Assembly (NCBI RefSeq): GCF_003247215.1
Contig: NZ_QKAP01000028.1
Coordinates: 1 to 63,858 of the forward strand
Direction: 5' to 3'
Length of the DNA: 63,858 nucleotides
Origin: Malonomonas rubra
GTDB lineage: Bacteria > Desulfobacterota > Desulfuromonadia > Desulfuromonadales > Geopsychrobacteraceae
The notes under the pieces are model-generated. The model was not told the origin of the DNA. It saw only the letters and a list, made by a program, of their open reading frames with translations, and ran no database searches. The position numbers and the translations under genes are program-made. Below, piece after piece: positions 17,006 to 26,018 of the stretch; the stretch's first letter is position 1, and each line of letters begins with the position of its first letter.

Positions 17006-17923
17006 ATGCGTAAGAAAGCTTTTCGACTCTATTCAACCTACCTGAAACAGTGCTTCGGCGGTCGTGTGCACAAGATTTCCATTGATGCCGGTTTCGGTTG
17101 CCCCAACCGTGATGGTGGCCGTGATGCGCATGGTTGCCTGTTCTGTGATCCCGGCGGATCGGGAGCGGTCGGCATCGAACGGAACGAGCCGATTCCGGTG
17201 CAGATAGAGCGGGCCAAGGAGCTGATGCGGCGAAAATACAGGGCCAAGTATTTCATCGCTTACTTCCAACCTTTTTCCAATACCTTCGCACCGGTTGAGG
17301 TGCTGCGCGACTGTTATGATCAGGCGCTGGCGGTTGATGATGTAGTTGGACTGGCGGTTGGCACCCGGCCCGACTGTCTGCCGACTGAGGTCCTTGACCT
17401 GTTGGCGGAATATCATCAGCAAACCTATTTCTGGCTGGAAATTGGTCTGCAGACGGTTCACGATAAAACGCTCAATTTTCTGCAGCGAGGGCACGACTAC
17501 CAGTGCTTTCTCGATGCTCATCAGCAGGCGAAGGAGCGGGGGATCAAAGTCTGTGTTCACCTGATTCTCGGCCTCCCGGGAGAAACGCGGGAGGATATCC
17601 TGGCCACCGCCGAGGAGATGGCGCGCTTGCAGGTCGATGGTGTGAAATTGCACCTGCTGCATGTCTTGGAGGGTACCCCTTTGGGCGACCTGTACAAGCA
17701 GGGGCAGGTGTCTATGTTTGAAATGGAGGACTATGTTGAGTTGGTGGTCGACGTGATTGAACGTCTGCCCCCCGATACGCTGATACAGCGATTAACCGGC
17801 GATGGCCCACGGCATATTCTGCTGGCGCCGCTTTGGTCGATGAACAAATGGGAAGTGCTTAACGCAATCGACGATGAGCTGGAAAAACGGGGCACCCGGC
17901 AGGGGGATAAATTCCGCGGGTAG
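17006..17923 (+). CDS. YhcC-type radical SAM protein (TIGR01212 family)
   Basis: A 305-residue radical SAM enzyme. The 4Fe-4S cysteines are in GCPNRDGGRDAHGCLFC: one cysteine, then a CXXC pair after an 11-residue insert, which is the spacing typical of the YhcC/TIGR01212 group rather than the usual CX3CX2C. A SAM-binding EIGLQT strand and LGLPGET follow. The family is widespread and its reaction is not established. The gene starts close to a divergent receiver gene, and a hairpin-rich stretch follows it. The start at ATG 17006 (MRKKAFRLYSTYL) matches the family N-terminus. Confidence 0.88.
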   Translation: MRKKAFRLYSTYLKQCFGGRVHKISIDAGFGCPNRDGGRDAHGCLFCDPGGSGAVGIERNEPIPVQIERAKELMRRKYRAKYFIAYFQPFSNTFAPVEVLRDCYDQALAVDDVVGLAVGTRPDCLPTEVLDLLAEYHQQTYFWLEIGLQTVHDKTLNFLQRGHDYQCFLDAHQQAKERGIKVCVHLILGLPGETREDILATAEEMARLQVDGVKLHLLHVLEGTPLGDLYKQGQVSMFEMEDYVELVVDVIERLPPDTLIQRLTGDGPRHILLAPLWSMNKWEVLNAIDDELEKRGTRQGDKFRG

Positions 17924-17944
17924 CAGATATTCGGGGAGCGCATG

Positions 17945-18047
17945 CCCCGCGAGCGGGGTTGAAATCCAGTTTTGGACTGGAATCAGGGACGCGCCGTGGT
18001 GATTATGGTCGGCTGCAGGACTTCTGTTGTCGAGGGGGCTTCGCCCC
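17945..18047. repeat. Cluster of three short GC-rich hairpins in a 380-base gap
   Basis: The 380 bases between the radical SAM gene and the helicase hold no gene I can support. They contain three hairpins: CCCCGC/GCGGGG (17945-17958), CCAGT/ACTGG (17966-17980) and GGGGC/GCCCC (18034-18047). They may be a terminator cluster or REP-like units. The remaining bases up to 18303 show nothing recognisable. Confidence 0.4.
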
Positions 18048-18303
18048 ATGAAATAAGCAGCAAAGACGCCCACGCGATACTTATAAAAAGGATTGCGATT
18101 CTAAACATGGCGCGTAATCTAGCAGACTGAATTGGAGTAGGCAATAGAAGAATTTACTGCGGGAAAAGTTCTCGCTTTGGGTGCTTGTCGGCAGCTTTCA
18201 AGGCATGCTATTGTCTCCACTCTTTTCGCCGCTTATCCAGTTAAAATATCGTGCGGAAATGTTAGATACATCCAAAGCACGACCCTTGTGAGTCCAAGGT
18301 TTT

Positions 18304-20349
18304 ATGTTCGATCTCGATAGTCTTAACCCCCAGCAGCGGGACGCTGTTTCCCATACCGAGGGGCCGTTGTTGCTGCTTGCGGGCGCCGGTTCCGGCAAAA
18401 CCCGCGTCATTACCTGCCGGATTGTTTACCTGCTGCAGCAACGAAGTGTACCGGCCGAGCAGATTCTGGCGGTGACCTTTACCAACAAGGCCGCGCGCGA
18501 GATGCGCGAGCGAGTCGAGGAAATGGTTGGCCGCAAAGCCTGCAAGGGGATGGTGATCGCAACCTTTCATTCCCTCTGTGTTCGGATTCTCAAGGTCCAC
18601 ATCGAACGGCTCGGGTATAAGAAAAATTTTTCCATCTATTCAGCGGCCGATCAGCAGCAGTTGGTCAAGCGGTTGTTGAAGGATGAAATTGCCGACGCCA
18701 CCGGAAAGGATGCCGAGCAGATTCTCTGGCAGATCTCTGATGCGAAGAGTCGCCTGATCGATCCGGAGCAGTTTGTGTCTAGTAGCAGGGATCCGATTTC
18801 CTGCCTGACTGCCTTGGTCTACCCTCGCTATCAGAAAGAACTCAAAGCGTACAATGCGGTCGACTTTGATGATCTACTGGTCCTAGCAGTCCGGTTGCTG
18901 GAGAAAAATAACGATCTGCTGGAACACTATCAGCAGCATTTTCGCTATCAGATGGTCGACGAGTACCAGGATACCAACCCAGTGCAGTACCGGCTGTTGA
19001 AGCTGCTTGCCGATGGACATGGTAACCTTTGCGTGGTTGGCGATGATGACCAGTCGATCTACGGTTTTCGTGGTGCCGATGTCGGAACCATTCTCAACTT
19101 TGAGCAGGATTTTTCAGGCACACGCCTGATCAAACTGGAGCAGAATTACCGCTCCAGCGGCAATATCCTGACGGCGGCCAACGCGGTGATCAAGAACAAC
19201 AACAAGCGCAAGGAAAAAGCGCTGTGGACCGCTGACGGGGCAGGCCGTCTGGTCGATTACCTGATCTGCGCTGACGATGAGGACGAAGCCTGTCAGGTGA
19301 TCGAGCGGATTCATGCCGAGCTGGGGCGGCAGCCGCAGCTGAAATACTCCGATTTCGCCATCCTCTATCGCACCAATACTCAGTCGCGCGCCTTCGAAGA
19401 GCAGCTGCGGTACGAGAACATCCCCTACGTGCTGATCGGCGGACAGCAGTTCTTCGACCGCAAAGAGGTCAAGGATGTTATCGCTTATCTGAAGGTACTG
19501 GTAAACCCGTTTGATGAGGTTAACTTGCTGCGGATTTTGAACTACCCGAAGCGTAACATCGGGGCCACCAGTGCCGACAAGCTGATTCGCTTTTCCGCCG
19601 AAACTGAGCTGCCACTTTGGAATGTGTTGCTCGAGCCGGAGCAGGTGCCGGACCTCAATCCGAAAACTGTTGAAGCGATTAGCGCGTTTGTCCAGTTGCT
19701 GGAGAGATACCGGTATCGTTTCAGGCAGCCGCTCTATTTGAGCGATACCCTGCGAGAACTGCTGGAAGAATTGAAACTGGCGGAAGAGATCTATCGCCAG
19801 GAAAACGATGCGCAGAAAGCCCGGCGGCGGGTCGAGAATCAAGAAGAAGTGCTCAACGCGATGGCCGCCTATCTGGAACGCGAAGCGGAGCCGTCGCTGG
19901 TTGGTTTTATCGAAAAAGTATCGCTGCTCGATGATGATGGCCCGAAAAAGAATGATAAAGAGCAGAAGCTGGCTCAAAATGCGGTAACCATGATGAGTCT
20001 GCATTCGAGCAAGGGGCTCGAGTTCCCCGTAGTGTTCCTGGTCGGTATGGAGGAAGGCTTTTTGCCGCACAAAAAATCGATCTATGAAACCTTCGATATC
20101 GATGAAGAAAGGCGCCTCTGCTATGTTGGCATTACCCGCGCACAGCGGCAGTTGGTGTTGCTCGGCGCCCAGCAGCGGCGCAAATACGGAAAATTGGAGC
20201 AGCGTGAACCAAGCCGGTTTCTGGTTGAGATCCCCGAAGAGGTTCTGGTGCGGTGCGATTCGAATACCCCACAAGTTACTAGCCCGGAACAGCAAGCGCA
20301 GAGTGCCAGTAATTTTTTCAGCGGCATCAGCGCCCTGCTGGGAGACTAA
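18304..20349 (+). CDS. rep: Rep/UvrD-family superfamily 1 DNA helicase
   Basis: A 681-residue 3'-5' helicase with all SF1A motifs in order: Q motif LNPQQRDAV, Walker A AGAGSGKTR (residues 26-34), TFTNKAA, Walker B VDEYQDTN, motif III GDDDQSIYGFRG, motif IV EQNYRSSG, motif V LHSSKGLEFP and motif VI VGITRAQ. The C-terminal PSRFLVEIP stretch and the overall spacing resemble E. coli Rep more than UvrD or PcrA. It would unwind DNA at blocked replication forks or during repair. ATG 18304 has AAGG about 4 bases upstream. It is followed 43 bases later by an OsmC-family gene on the same strand. Confidence 0.93.
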   Translation: MFDLDSLNPQQRDAVSHTEGPLLLLAGAGSGKTRVITCRIVYLLQQRSVPAEQILAVTFTNKAAREMRERVEEMVGRKACKGMVIATFHSLCVRILKVHIERLGYKKNFSIYSAADQQQLVKRLLKDEIADATGKDAEQILWQISDAKSRLIDPEQFVSSSRDPISCLTALVYPRYQKELKAYNAVDFDDLLVLAVRLLEKNNDLLEHYQQHFRYQMVDEYQDTNPVQYRLLKLLADGHGNLCVVGDDDQSIYGFRGADVGTILNFEQDFSGTRLIKLEQNYRSSGNILTAANAVIKNNNKRKEKALWTADGAGRLVDYLICADDEDEACQVIERIHAELGRQPQLKYSDFAILYRTNTQSRAFEEQLRYENIPYVLIGGQQFFDRKEVKDVIAYLKVLVNPFDEVNLLRILNYPKRNIGATSADKLIRFSAETELPLWNVLLEPEQVPDLNPKTVEAISAFVQLLERYRYRFRQPLYLSDTLRELLEELKLAEEIYRQENDAQKARRRVENQEEVLNAMAAYLEREAEPSLVGFIEKVSLLDDDGPKKNDKEQKLAQNAVTMMSLHSSKGLEFPVVFLVGMEEGFLPHKKSIYETFDIDEERRLCYVGITRAQRQLVLLGAQQRRKYGKLEQREPSRFLVEIPEEVLVRCDSNTPQVTSPEQQAQSASNFFSGISALLGD

Positions 20350-20392
20350 TATTTAACGGGGTTTGGACCTCGTTGTGAAAAGGAGTGGAACG

Positions 20393-20782
20393 ATGTCGAT
20401 TCAGATCAGTTTTCCCGGTGGCGTCGCGGTTGCCGCCCAGGTTGGTGATTTTGAGATCTTAACTGATCAGCCGGTGACCAGCGGCGGGCAGGGACAGGCC
20501 CCATCGCCCTACGATTTCTTCCTCAGCTCGATCGGCACCTGCGCTGGTTTTTTTGCCCTGCAGTTCTGCCGACAACGGGAGCTGCCGACCGAGGGACTCG
20601 GTTTGACGCTCGATATCAAGCGCGACCCGGAAACCAGGGCGCTGTTGAAAGTGATGATCGATATTCACCTACCGGAAGGGTTTCCGGAAAAGTACCAGCG
20701 GGCCATCATTCGGGCTACCGAGCAGTGCTCGGTGAAAAAGGCTTTAAGCGCTCCGCCAGAATTTCTGGTGCGGACGTTTTGA
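20393..20782 (+). CDS. OsmC/Ohr-family protein
   Basis: A 129-residue protein of the OsmC fold. The segment PYDFFLSSIGTCAGFFALQFC carries the two family cysteines (about 50 and 59), which in Ohr/OsmC enzymes reduce organic hydroperoxides. Other members of this fold are cysteine-dependent hydrolases, so the substrate is uncertain. AAGGAG lies 7 bases before ATG 20393, which argues against the longer in-frame start at 20363. It is probably co-transcribed with the upstream helicase and is convergent with nudC, whose 3' end is only 4 bases away. Confidence 0.85.
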   Translation: MSIQISFPGGVAVAAQVGDFEILTDQPVTSGGQGQAPSPYDFFLSSIGTCAGFFALQFCRQRELPTEGLGLTLDIKRDPETRALLKVMIDIHLPEGFPEKYQRAIIRATEQCSVKKALSAPPEFLVRTF

Positions 20783-20786
20783 TCTG

Positions 20787-21665
20787 CTAGCGGTGCAGGA
20801 ATTCTTCAGCTTTGTCGATCAGGTAGCGGGCGATGCTGCGACGCGGCGGCAGGGTCGGAAGTTCGGTCAGCTTGTACCAGCCGGCCTCTTCCAGTTCTTC
20901 CTCCTGTAATTTGAACTCGCCTGCGACATAATCGGCGACAAAGCCGTTCATGATCTGGCTCGGGAAGGGCCAGCACTGACTGCCGATATAGCGGAGGTTA
21001 TCAACTTCGATGCCGGTTTCCTCGGCGATTTCCCGCGCCATCGCTTCTTCGAGCGACTCGCCGAACTCAACGAATCCTGCCACCAGGCCGAAACGACCGG
21101 ATGCCCATTCTGGTTTGCGCACCAGCAGGATTTCATCTCCTCTGACGATCAGACCGATAACGCAGGGATGGATGCGCGGAAAATGATGCTGCTCGCAGTT
21201 CGGGCAGCGCTTTCCCCATTCCTTTTCAAGACGGATCAGTTCTTTACCACAATAACCACAAAACCGGCTGCTCTCTTCCCAGTGCTGAATCATAAGACCC
21301 ACCCCGGCCAAGGAAATAATGGAGAGTGGGATTTGCGGATTTTGCGCGTGCAGGGAGTGGGCGGTAAGGTCGGTCGAATCGGCATTGAATTCATTTAAAA
21401 AGATCATTCTGCAAGGGCGACCTTGCCAACTGCCAATATAGAGATATGGCGAATCAGCATCTTTAGGCATGCTCGGATCTGTTGGTAACTCGGGGCCGTT
21501 TTCCCCGGAAATAGTCAAGACCTTCTGCTTGTAGAGTAAAAGCCAGACCCCTTTCTCAGCCGGTTCCTGATCTGGAGTGGCGAGTTGAAATTCATCTTCC
21601 AGGCTTTCCCGATTAAAGGGGAGGGCGCAGGTTGAGGGGTATCTTTCCGGTAGACCGATCGGCAT
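20787..21665 (-). CDS. nudC: NAD(H) diphosphatase / NADH-cap-type Nudix enzyme NudC
   Basis: A 292-residue protein with NudC architecture: an N-terminal domain, a zinc ribbon CGYC/CPNC (about residues 138-160), then a Nudix box GFVEFGESLEEAMAREIAEE fitting GX5EX7REUXEE. The NudC-specific SQPWPFP motif is present as SQCWPFP, with cysteine replacing the first proline. The enzyme splits NAD(H) to NMN(H) and AMP, and in E. coli removes NAD caps from RNA. Its ATG (21665) lies 4 bases after the stop of another Nudix gene, so the two form an operon devoted to dinucleotide and ADP-ribose turnover. Confidence 0.92.
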   Translation of the reverse strand: MPIGLPERYPSTCALPFNRESLEDEFQLATPDQEPAEKGVWLLLYKQKVLTISGENGPELPTDPSMPKDADSPYLYIGSWQGRPCRMIFLNEFNADSTDLTAHSLHAQNPQIPLSIISLAGVGLMIQHWEESSRFCGYCGKELIRLEKEWGKRCPNCEQHHFPRIHPCVIGLIVRGDEILLVRKPEWASGRFGLVAGFVEFGESLEEAMAREIAEETGIEVDNLRYIGSQCWPFPSQIMNGFVADYVAGEFKLQEEELEEAGWYKLTELPTLPPRRSIARYLIDKAEEFLHR

Positions 21666-21669
21666 CAGT

Positions 21670-22194
21670 TTATCCTTTTGATGTCAGCGCATAACGAAGT
21701 AGCGCGATTTGTGTTTTGGCATCGGTGATCTGCCCAGTTTCGATCATCTTTAACGCTTCACCAAGTTGCATGATGAGTGGTTCGATAAATTCGTCCGGTT
21801 CCAGGTTTGTGGTACAACGGGTAAGGTTCTTGGCAATGAACAGATAAATTTTCTCGGTACAGAAACCGATGCTGCTGTAGATAAAACCAAGCGGTTTAAT
21901 GCTGGATGCCTGATAGCCGGTTTCTTCCTGAAGTTCCCGCGCAACACAGTCGTTACTGGTTTCGCCATTCTCCAACCTGCCAGCCGGAATTTCCAGCACG
22001 TAGCCCTGCGCTGCAGGCCGGAATTGGCGGATCAGGATGATGCGGCCATCTTCAAGAATCGGCAGGGCCGCTGCCCCGCCAGGGTGCTGGATAACTTCAA
22101 AGCTCGCTTCCCGCTGGTCCGGCATAAGGTGGGTTTCACGTGCCAGATCGAGGATGCGGCCATGATAGAGAATCTTTTCAGTTGTTTTAGACAC
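21670..22194 (-). CDS. Nudix hydrolase, ADP-ribose pyrophosphatase type
   Basis: A 174-residue Nudix protein. Its box is GRLENGETSNDCVARELQEE followed by TGY, and IPAG stands before it. The proline-containing C-terminal part and the position of the Nudix box match ADP-ribose pyrophosphatases, which hydrolyse ADP-ribose to AMP and ribose-5-phosphate. I favour GTG 22194 (VSKTTEKILYHGR), which has AAAGG 7 bases upstream. ATG 22209 is an alternative without a ribosome site, and the longest frame begins with TTG. It is co-transcribed with nudC, which could feed related substrates. Confidence 0.85.
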   Translation of the reverse strand: MSKTTEKILYHGRILDLARETHLMPDQREASFEVIQHPGGAAALPILEDGRIILIRQFRPAAQGYVLEIPAGRLENGETSNDCVARELQEETGYQASSIKPLGFIYSSIGFCTEKIYLFIAKNLTRCTTNLEPDEFIEPLIMQLGEALKMIETGQITDAKTQIALLRYALTSKG

Positions 22195-22358
22195 AGGATC
22201 GCCTTTCATTTTTTTCAGCTGAGTGTAGTGCAAAGACGAAGTCCTGACAATTACTGAAGAAATAATAGCAATCCTTAATGATTGTGCTAGACTGCTTAAC
22301 CAGTGTTTGCTTTTTGGTGCTGGTATTTGAGTTCACTGCTGAGACGAGGAAAGAACTG

Positions 22359-22739
22359 ATGGCTGAACAGACCGAGTCTGGGAAAAAGATTCTTTATGTA
22401 GATGATGAGGAAGGTTTGGCGCTGTTGGGGGAAGAGTTTCTTGGCGATCTTGGTTATGTTGTGACCAGTGCTTTTGACGGAGAGGGCGCATTGGCTGAAT
22501 TCAAATCGGCTGAGCCTGTTTTTGATCTGGTGGTCACTGACGAGTCGATGCCCGGCATGAGTGGCATCGAGTTGGCACAGAAACTCTATCAATGTGCCCC
22601 ACAAACGCCTGTTATCCTCTGCTCCGGACACATGTTGTCGATGGAAGAGCCTGGTATGGATCAAACCAATATCGTCGCGGTATTGCTGAAAACAGATGTT
22701 TGCCTTAAGCTTCCTGACATGCTGGAAGACTATCTGTAG
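22359..22739 (+). CDS. Receiver-only response regulator
   Basis: A 126-residue CheY-like receiver. It has the DDEE acidic cluster (about residues 16-19), the acceptor aspartate in LVVTDESMPGMSG, the switch serine in LCSGH and a lysine in LLKTD. The region after beta5 is shortened and lacks the usual KP pair, so phospho-signalling may be atypical. ATG 22359 has GAGGAAAG just upstream; the longer frame to 22278 is unlikely. It stands alone, divergent from the Nudix operon and convergent with the cytochrome b5-like gene. There is no output domain and no neighbouring kinase. Confidence 0.85.
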   Translation: MAEQTESGKKILYVDDEEGLALLGEEFLGDLGYVVTSAFDGEGALAEFKSAEPVFDLVVTDESMPGMSGIELAQKLYQCAPQTPVILCSGHMLSMEEPGMDQTNIVAVLLKTDVCLKLPDMLEDYL

Positions 22740-22798
22740 TTTCTGTTCGATATAATTGGCGTAATTGACAAAGGCCTTTGTTCGTTTTGCACGAGCGC

Positions 22799-23059
22799 CT
22801 AGAATAGCCCAAACCGTTTCTTTTTCTTTTCGATCGGTGCTTCTAGGGAACCGACCGTAGGAAAACGCTCGACCACCGCACGGACATGCGGGGCTTTTTT
22901 CAGCTCTTCAGTAAGGTCCTGCCCAGCCTGGTGGGAGTCCATATGATTGCCGTCGACCCACATCTTGCTGTTGCTGACGTCGTAGATCGTTCCGCTGATT
23001 GCAACATAGGCTGATTGACCGTTGCGGCCATCAAATTTGGCCAGTTCTTCCTTTGTCAT
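22799..23059 (-). CDS. Cytochrome b5-like heme/steroid-binding domain protein
   Basis: An 86-residue protein consisting of one cytochrome b5-like (MAPR-type) domain. It shows TKEELAKFDGRNG at the N-terminus, then AISGTIYDVS, and HMDSHQAGQDLT where heme-binding or ligand residues of the family lie. The tail is short and basic. There is no signal peptide, so it is cytosolic. The internal ATG at 23059 is preferred because AGGAGAG lies 2 to 3 bases upstream. It follows speA by 15 bases on the same strand, so it may be the last gene of a speE-speA-b5 unit. Its partner is unknown. Confidence 0.8.
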   Translation of the reverse strand: MTKEELAKFDGRNGQSAYVAISGTIYDVSNSKMWVDGNHMDSHQAGQDLTEELKKAPHVRAVVERFPTVGSLEAPIEKKKKRFGLF

Positions 23060-23074
23060 TTCTCTCCTCATGCA

Positions 23075-24985
23075 TCAATGATTGAAATAGGTGGAACCTT
23101 GCAGTCGGGTCGAAAACTCGTTTAGCAGTTGTTGGCGCTCTTGCAGGTTGATGACCCCTTTGCGCACCGCCGCTTCGGCCCGTGAGCGCATCCGCTCGAA
23201 TAGTTCCTGCGGATTATATTCGGTCTGCAGCAAGACATCGGCAACTGAATCGGCAGGGGTTTCACGAACCACGTCGAAACTGCCGTCAGCGTTGAGCTTG
23301 ACGCTCAACACGTTGGTATCGCCAAACAGGTTGTGTAGGTCGCCGAGGGTCTCCTGGTAGGCACCGATCAGGAATACGCCGAGAATATAGTTTTCGTCTG
23401 CATCCAACGAATGCACAGGCAGGGTTGGGCTTTCACTATGACCGAGGATGAAGCCGGCCAGCTTTCCGTCGCAGTCGCAGGTCAGGTCGGAGATGATGGC
23501 ATCTCGGGTAGGTGCTTCATTCAGACGCTCGATCGGCATCACCGGGTATACCTGACCGATTGCCCAAGTGTCAGGCAGCGACTGGAAGACACTGAAATTG
23601 CCATAGTAGATGTCAGCCAGTTGGTGTCGTAGCTGTGGTAACTCTGTTTCGACGTCCGGGTTTTGGTCGAGCCAGGCAAGTGTTTTGCGTGCGATCGACA
23701 AGAATAAGTTCTCGGCCAGTGAGCGCTGTCGCAATGAAACTTCTCCGGCCCGAAACAGGTCGCGGATCTGGTCACGGTTGCTAAGCGCCCGCTTGTAGTT
23801 AGCAGGCGAGGGCTGGTGCGCCTGCAGGTTCAAAGCAAACTGTTCGGCAACCAGCTGATGGAGGTTGTCCGGGCGCCGCTCTGGCAAGGCGAGTGGCTCG
23901 AACTGCAGAACGTCGAGGATATTGAACAACAGCAGGGTGGTATGGGCGACAGTGGCACGTCCCGATTCGGTGATCAGCACCGGGTGGGGCACCCGCTTGG
24001 CATCCACTGTTTCGGCGACCGTCTCGACGATCGCCCTGCAGTAGCCTGGCAGATCGTAATTTCGCGAATGGCTGTGCTGTGACTGGTTGCCAATGTAGTC
24101 GACGGCAAGACCGCCCCCCAAGTCGAGGTAGCGTAACGGTACCCCCTCGTCACTAAGCTCGGTGTAGAAACGGGCCGCCTCTCTTACCCCGGCACGAATC
24201 TCGGTGATGTCCGGAATCTGCGAGCCGAGGTGGCAGTGCAGCAACTGCAGACAATCGAGCATCTGCTCCTGACGCAACTGGTCGACCACTTCGATCAGCT
24301 GTGCCGTGCTCAGGCCGAAACTGCTGCGGTCACCGCTAGTTTCGGTCCACAGCCCGCCGACTTTGGCCGAGACCTTTATCCGTAGCCCGATCAGAGGTGT
24401 AATCTGCAGTTCACGGCTGCGATCGATGATGATTGATAGCTCCGATGGCGACTCGATAACGAAGATGCAGTCGATGCCCAACTTCCGGCTGAGCAGACCG
24501 AGGTCGATAAATTCGCGATCCTTATAACCGTTGCAGATCAGGAGACTGTTCTCATTGAGGTTAGCAAGGGCTAGTAGCAGTTCCGCCTTGCTGCCCGCCT
24601 CTAGCCCGTGGCTGTAACTTTTGCCGAAGCGACAGATTTCTTTGATCACCTCGGCCTGCTGGTTGACCTTGACCGGGAAGACCCCCTGATAGCGGTTGCG
24701 GTATCCGCTCTCGGCGATTGCCTTGGCAAAGCTTTCGTTGAGTAATTCGACCCGGGCCTGAAGTAGGTTTTCGATTCTAATCAGCAGCGGGCAGTTGTGT
24801 CCCCGGGCTTCGGCACCGGCGACTAGTTCGCTCAACGGTAGGGAGACCGGCCCCTCTGGAAATTCCACCTGGACAAGCACCTGTCCGTTTTCGGAGAGAC
24901 AGAAATTGCCGGCGCCCCAGCGGTCGATGCCGTACAGTTCGGCGGAGTCGGCGACCGTCCAGTCGTTACTGCTGCGCTGCTTCAT
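23075..24985 (-). CDS. speA: Biosynthetic arginine decarboxylase SpeA
   Basis: A 636-residue PLP-dependent enzyme of the alanine-racemase-fold (type III) decarboxylases. The PLP lysine is in GVFPVKVNQQ (about residue 105). HGLEAGSKAELL, HCHLGSQI, DLGGGLAVDY and ESGRA follow in the order seen in bacterial SpeA. It converts arginine to agmatine, the first step of polyamine synthesis. ATG 24985 has GGAGG 8 bases upstream. The ATG 15 bases earlier, which abuts the speE stop, is possible but lacks a ribosome site. It is preceded by speE in the same operon. Confidence 0.93.
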   Translation of the reverse strand: MKQRSSNDWTVADSAELYGIDRWGAGNFCLSENGQVLVQVEFPEGPVSLPLSELVAGAEARGHNCPLLIRIENLLQARVELLNESFAKAIAESGYRNRYQGVFPVKVNQQAEVIKEICRFGKSYSHGLEAGSKAELLLALANLNENSLLICNGYKDREFIDLGLLSRKLGIDCIFVIESPSELSIIIDRSRELQITPLIGLRIKVSAKVGGLWTETSGDRSSFGLSTAQLIEVVDQLRQEQMLDCLQLLHCHLGSQIPDITEIRAGVREAARFYTELSDEGVPLRYLDLGGGLAVDYIGNQSQHSHSRNYDLPGYCRAIVETVAETVDAKRVPHPVLITESGRATVAHTTLLLFNILDVLQFEPLALPERRPDNLHQLVAEQFALNLQAHQPSPANYKRALSNRDQIRDLFRAGEVSLRQRSLAENLFLSIARKTLAWLDQNPDVETELPQLRHQLADIYYGNFSVFQSLPDTWAIGQVYPVMPIERLNEAPTRDAIISDLTCDCDGKLAGFILGHSESPTLPVHSLDADENYILGVFLIGAYQETLGDLHNLFGDTNVLSVKLNADGSFDVVRETPADSVADVLLQTEYNPQELFERMRSRAEAAVRKGVINLQERQQLLNEFSTRLQGSTYFNH

Positions 24986-25000
24986 CCTGCTCTCCTCCAT

Positions 25001-25846
25001 TTATTCCGCGATGTTTTCTTTGGCAAAGGTCGGTAGCATGAAGGCCCCGAGATGTAAATCCTCATTATAGTACTTGGTGTAAAAACTACGGTTCGCAGCT
25101 CGCTCGCGATCAAAATCTCTGACCGGGTGATACTTCTTGCTGGCGAAGGCGAAACTCCAGAAACCGCTCGGGTAGGTTGGGATGAACGCCTGGTACATTT
25201 CAACGATCGGGTAGACAGCGCGCAGGTTTTTGTACATGCTCTTCTGGATCTCGGCGTGATAGAACGGGGATTCGCTCTGTGCGACCATGATTCCGTCATC
25301 TTTCAGGGCCCCGAAGACCAGCCGGTAGAAATCCTCCTCGAACAGGCCTACCGCCGGGCCGATCGGGTCGGTCGAATCGACTAGGATGACATCGAATTCA
25401 TTCTGATGTTCGCGGATATAGGCGAGCCCGTCGTCGACATGCAGTTTAACCCGCGGGTTGCTGCCGTCGATATCGCCGGCCATGCTCGGCAAAAGTTCGA
25501 CAGATTTTTCGATCACCAGGCCGTCGATCTCGCACAGCGTCGCCAATTCGATGTTCTGGTGTTTCATGATTTCGCGGATGCTGCCTCCATCGCCGCCGCC
25601 AATCACCAGCACTTGTTTTGGGGCGGGATGAGTGAACAGGGCCGGGTGCACGATCATGTCGTGATAGACGAATTCGTCCCGTTCGGTGACCATCACTAAG
25701 CCGTCGAGCAGCATCATCCGGCCGTATTCGAGAGTGTCGATGATGTCAAGCTGTTGAAATTCACTTTTCCCGGAGAACAGGGTTCCGGTCGATTTCATCG
25801 TGATGCCGACGTTGTCGCTATGTTTTTCCGTGTACCACAGGTCCAT
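25001..25846 (-). CDS. speE: Spermidine synthase (polyamine aminopropyltransferase) SpeE
   Basis: A 281-residue aminopropyltransferase. The decarboxylated-SAM-binding motif VIGGGDGGSIRE and the catalytic DSTDPIGPA are both present, with EIDGLVIE between them. It transfers an aminopropyl group to putrescine or a related diamine. ATG 25846 (MDLWYTEKH) matches the family N-terminus and has AAAGGA 8 bases upstream; the longer frame to 25978 is not supported. It is the first gene of a speE-speA unit, so agmatine and spermidine formation are co-expressed. It is divergent from proC. Confidence 0.93.
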   Translation of the reverse strand: MDLWYTEKHSDNVGITMKSTGTLFSGKSEFQQLDIIDTLEYGRMMLLDGLVMVTERDEFVYHDMIVHPALFTHPAPKQVLVIGGGDGGSIREIMKHQNIELATLCEIDGLVIEKSVELLPSMAGDIDGSNPRVKLHVDDGLAYIREHQNEFDVILVDSTDPIGPAVGLFEEDFYRLVFGALKDDGIMVAQSESPFYHAEIQKSMYKNLRAVYPIVEMYQAFIPTYPSGFWSFAFASKKYHPVRDFDRERAANRSFYTKYYNEDLHLGAFMLPTFAKENIAE

Positions 25847-26018
25847 GTTATCTATCCTTTTCTGACTGAAAATCCGCGCAATTGAGTCAGCAGTTACTAT
25901 ACCTGCTTCAGGACCCAGGCAAGTGTTTTTTTCACCTCTGGATATATTTTTTTGCAATGCTGTGATAAACAGATGCAATTGTATTGTAACTCAGCTGTCG
26001 GGAAAGGAAAAAATTGCG

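Noticed and set aside
19114-20295. A 393-codon minus-strand open frame opposite the Rep-like helicase
   Set aside because: It is an antisense shadow of a gene with all helicase motifs; no ribosome site and no recognisable domain.
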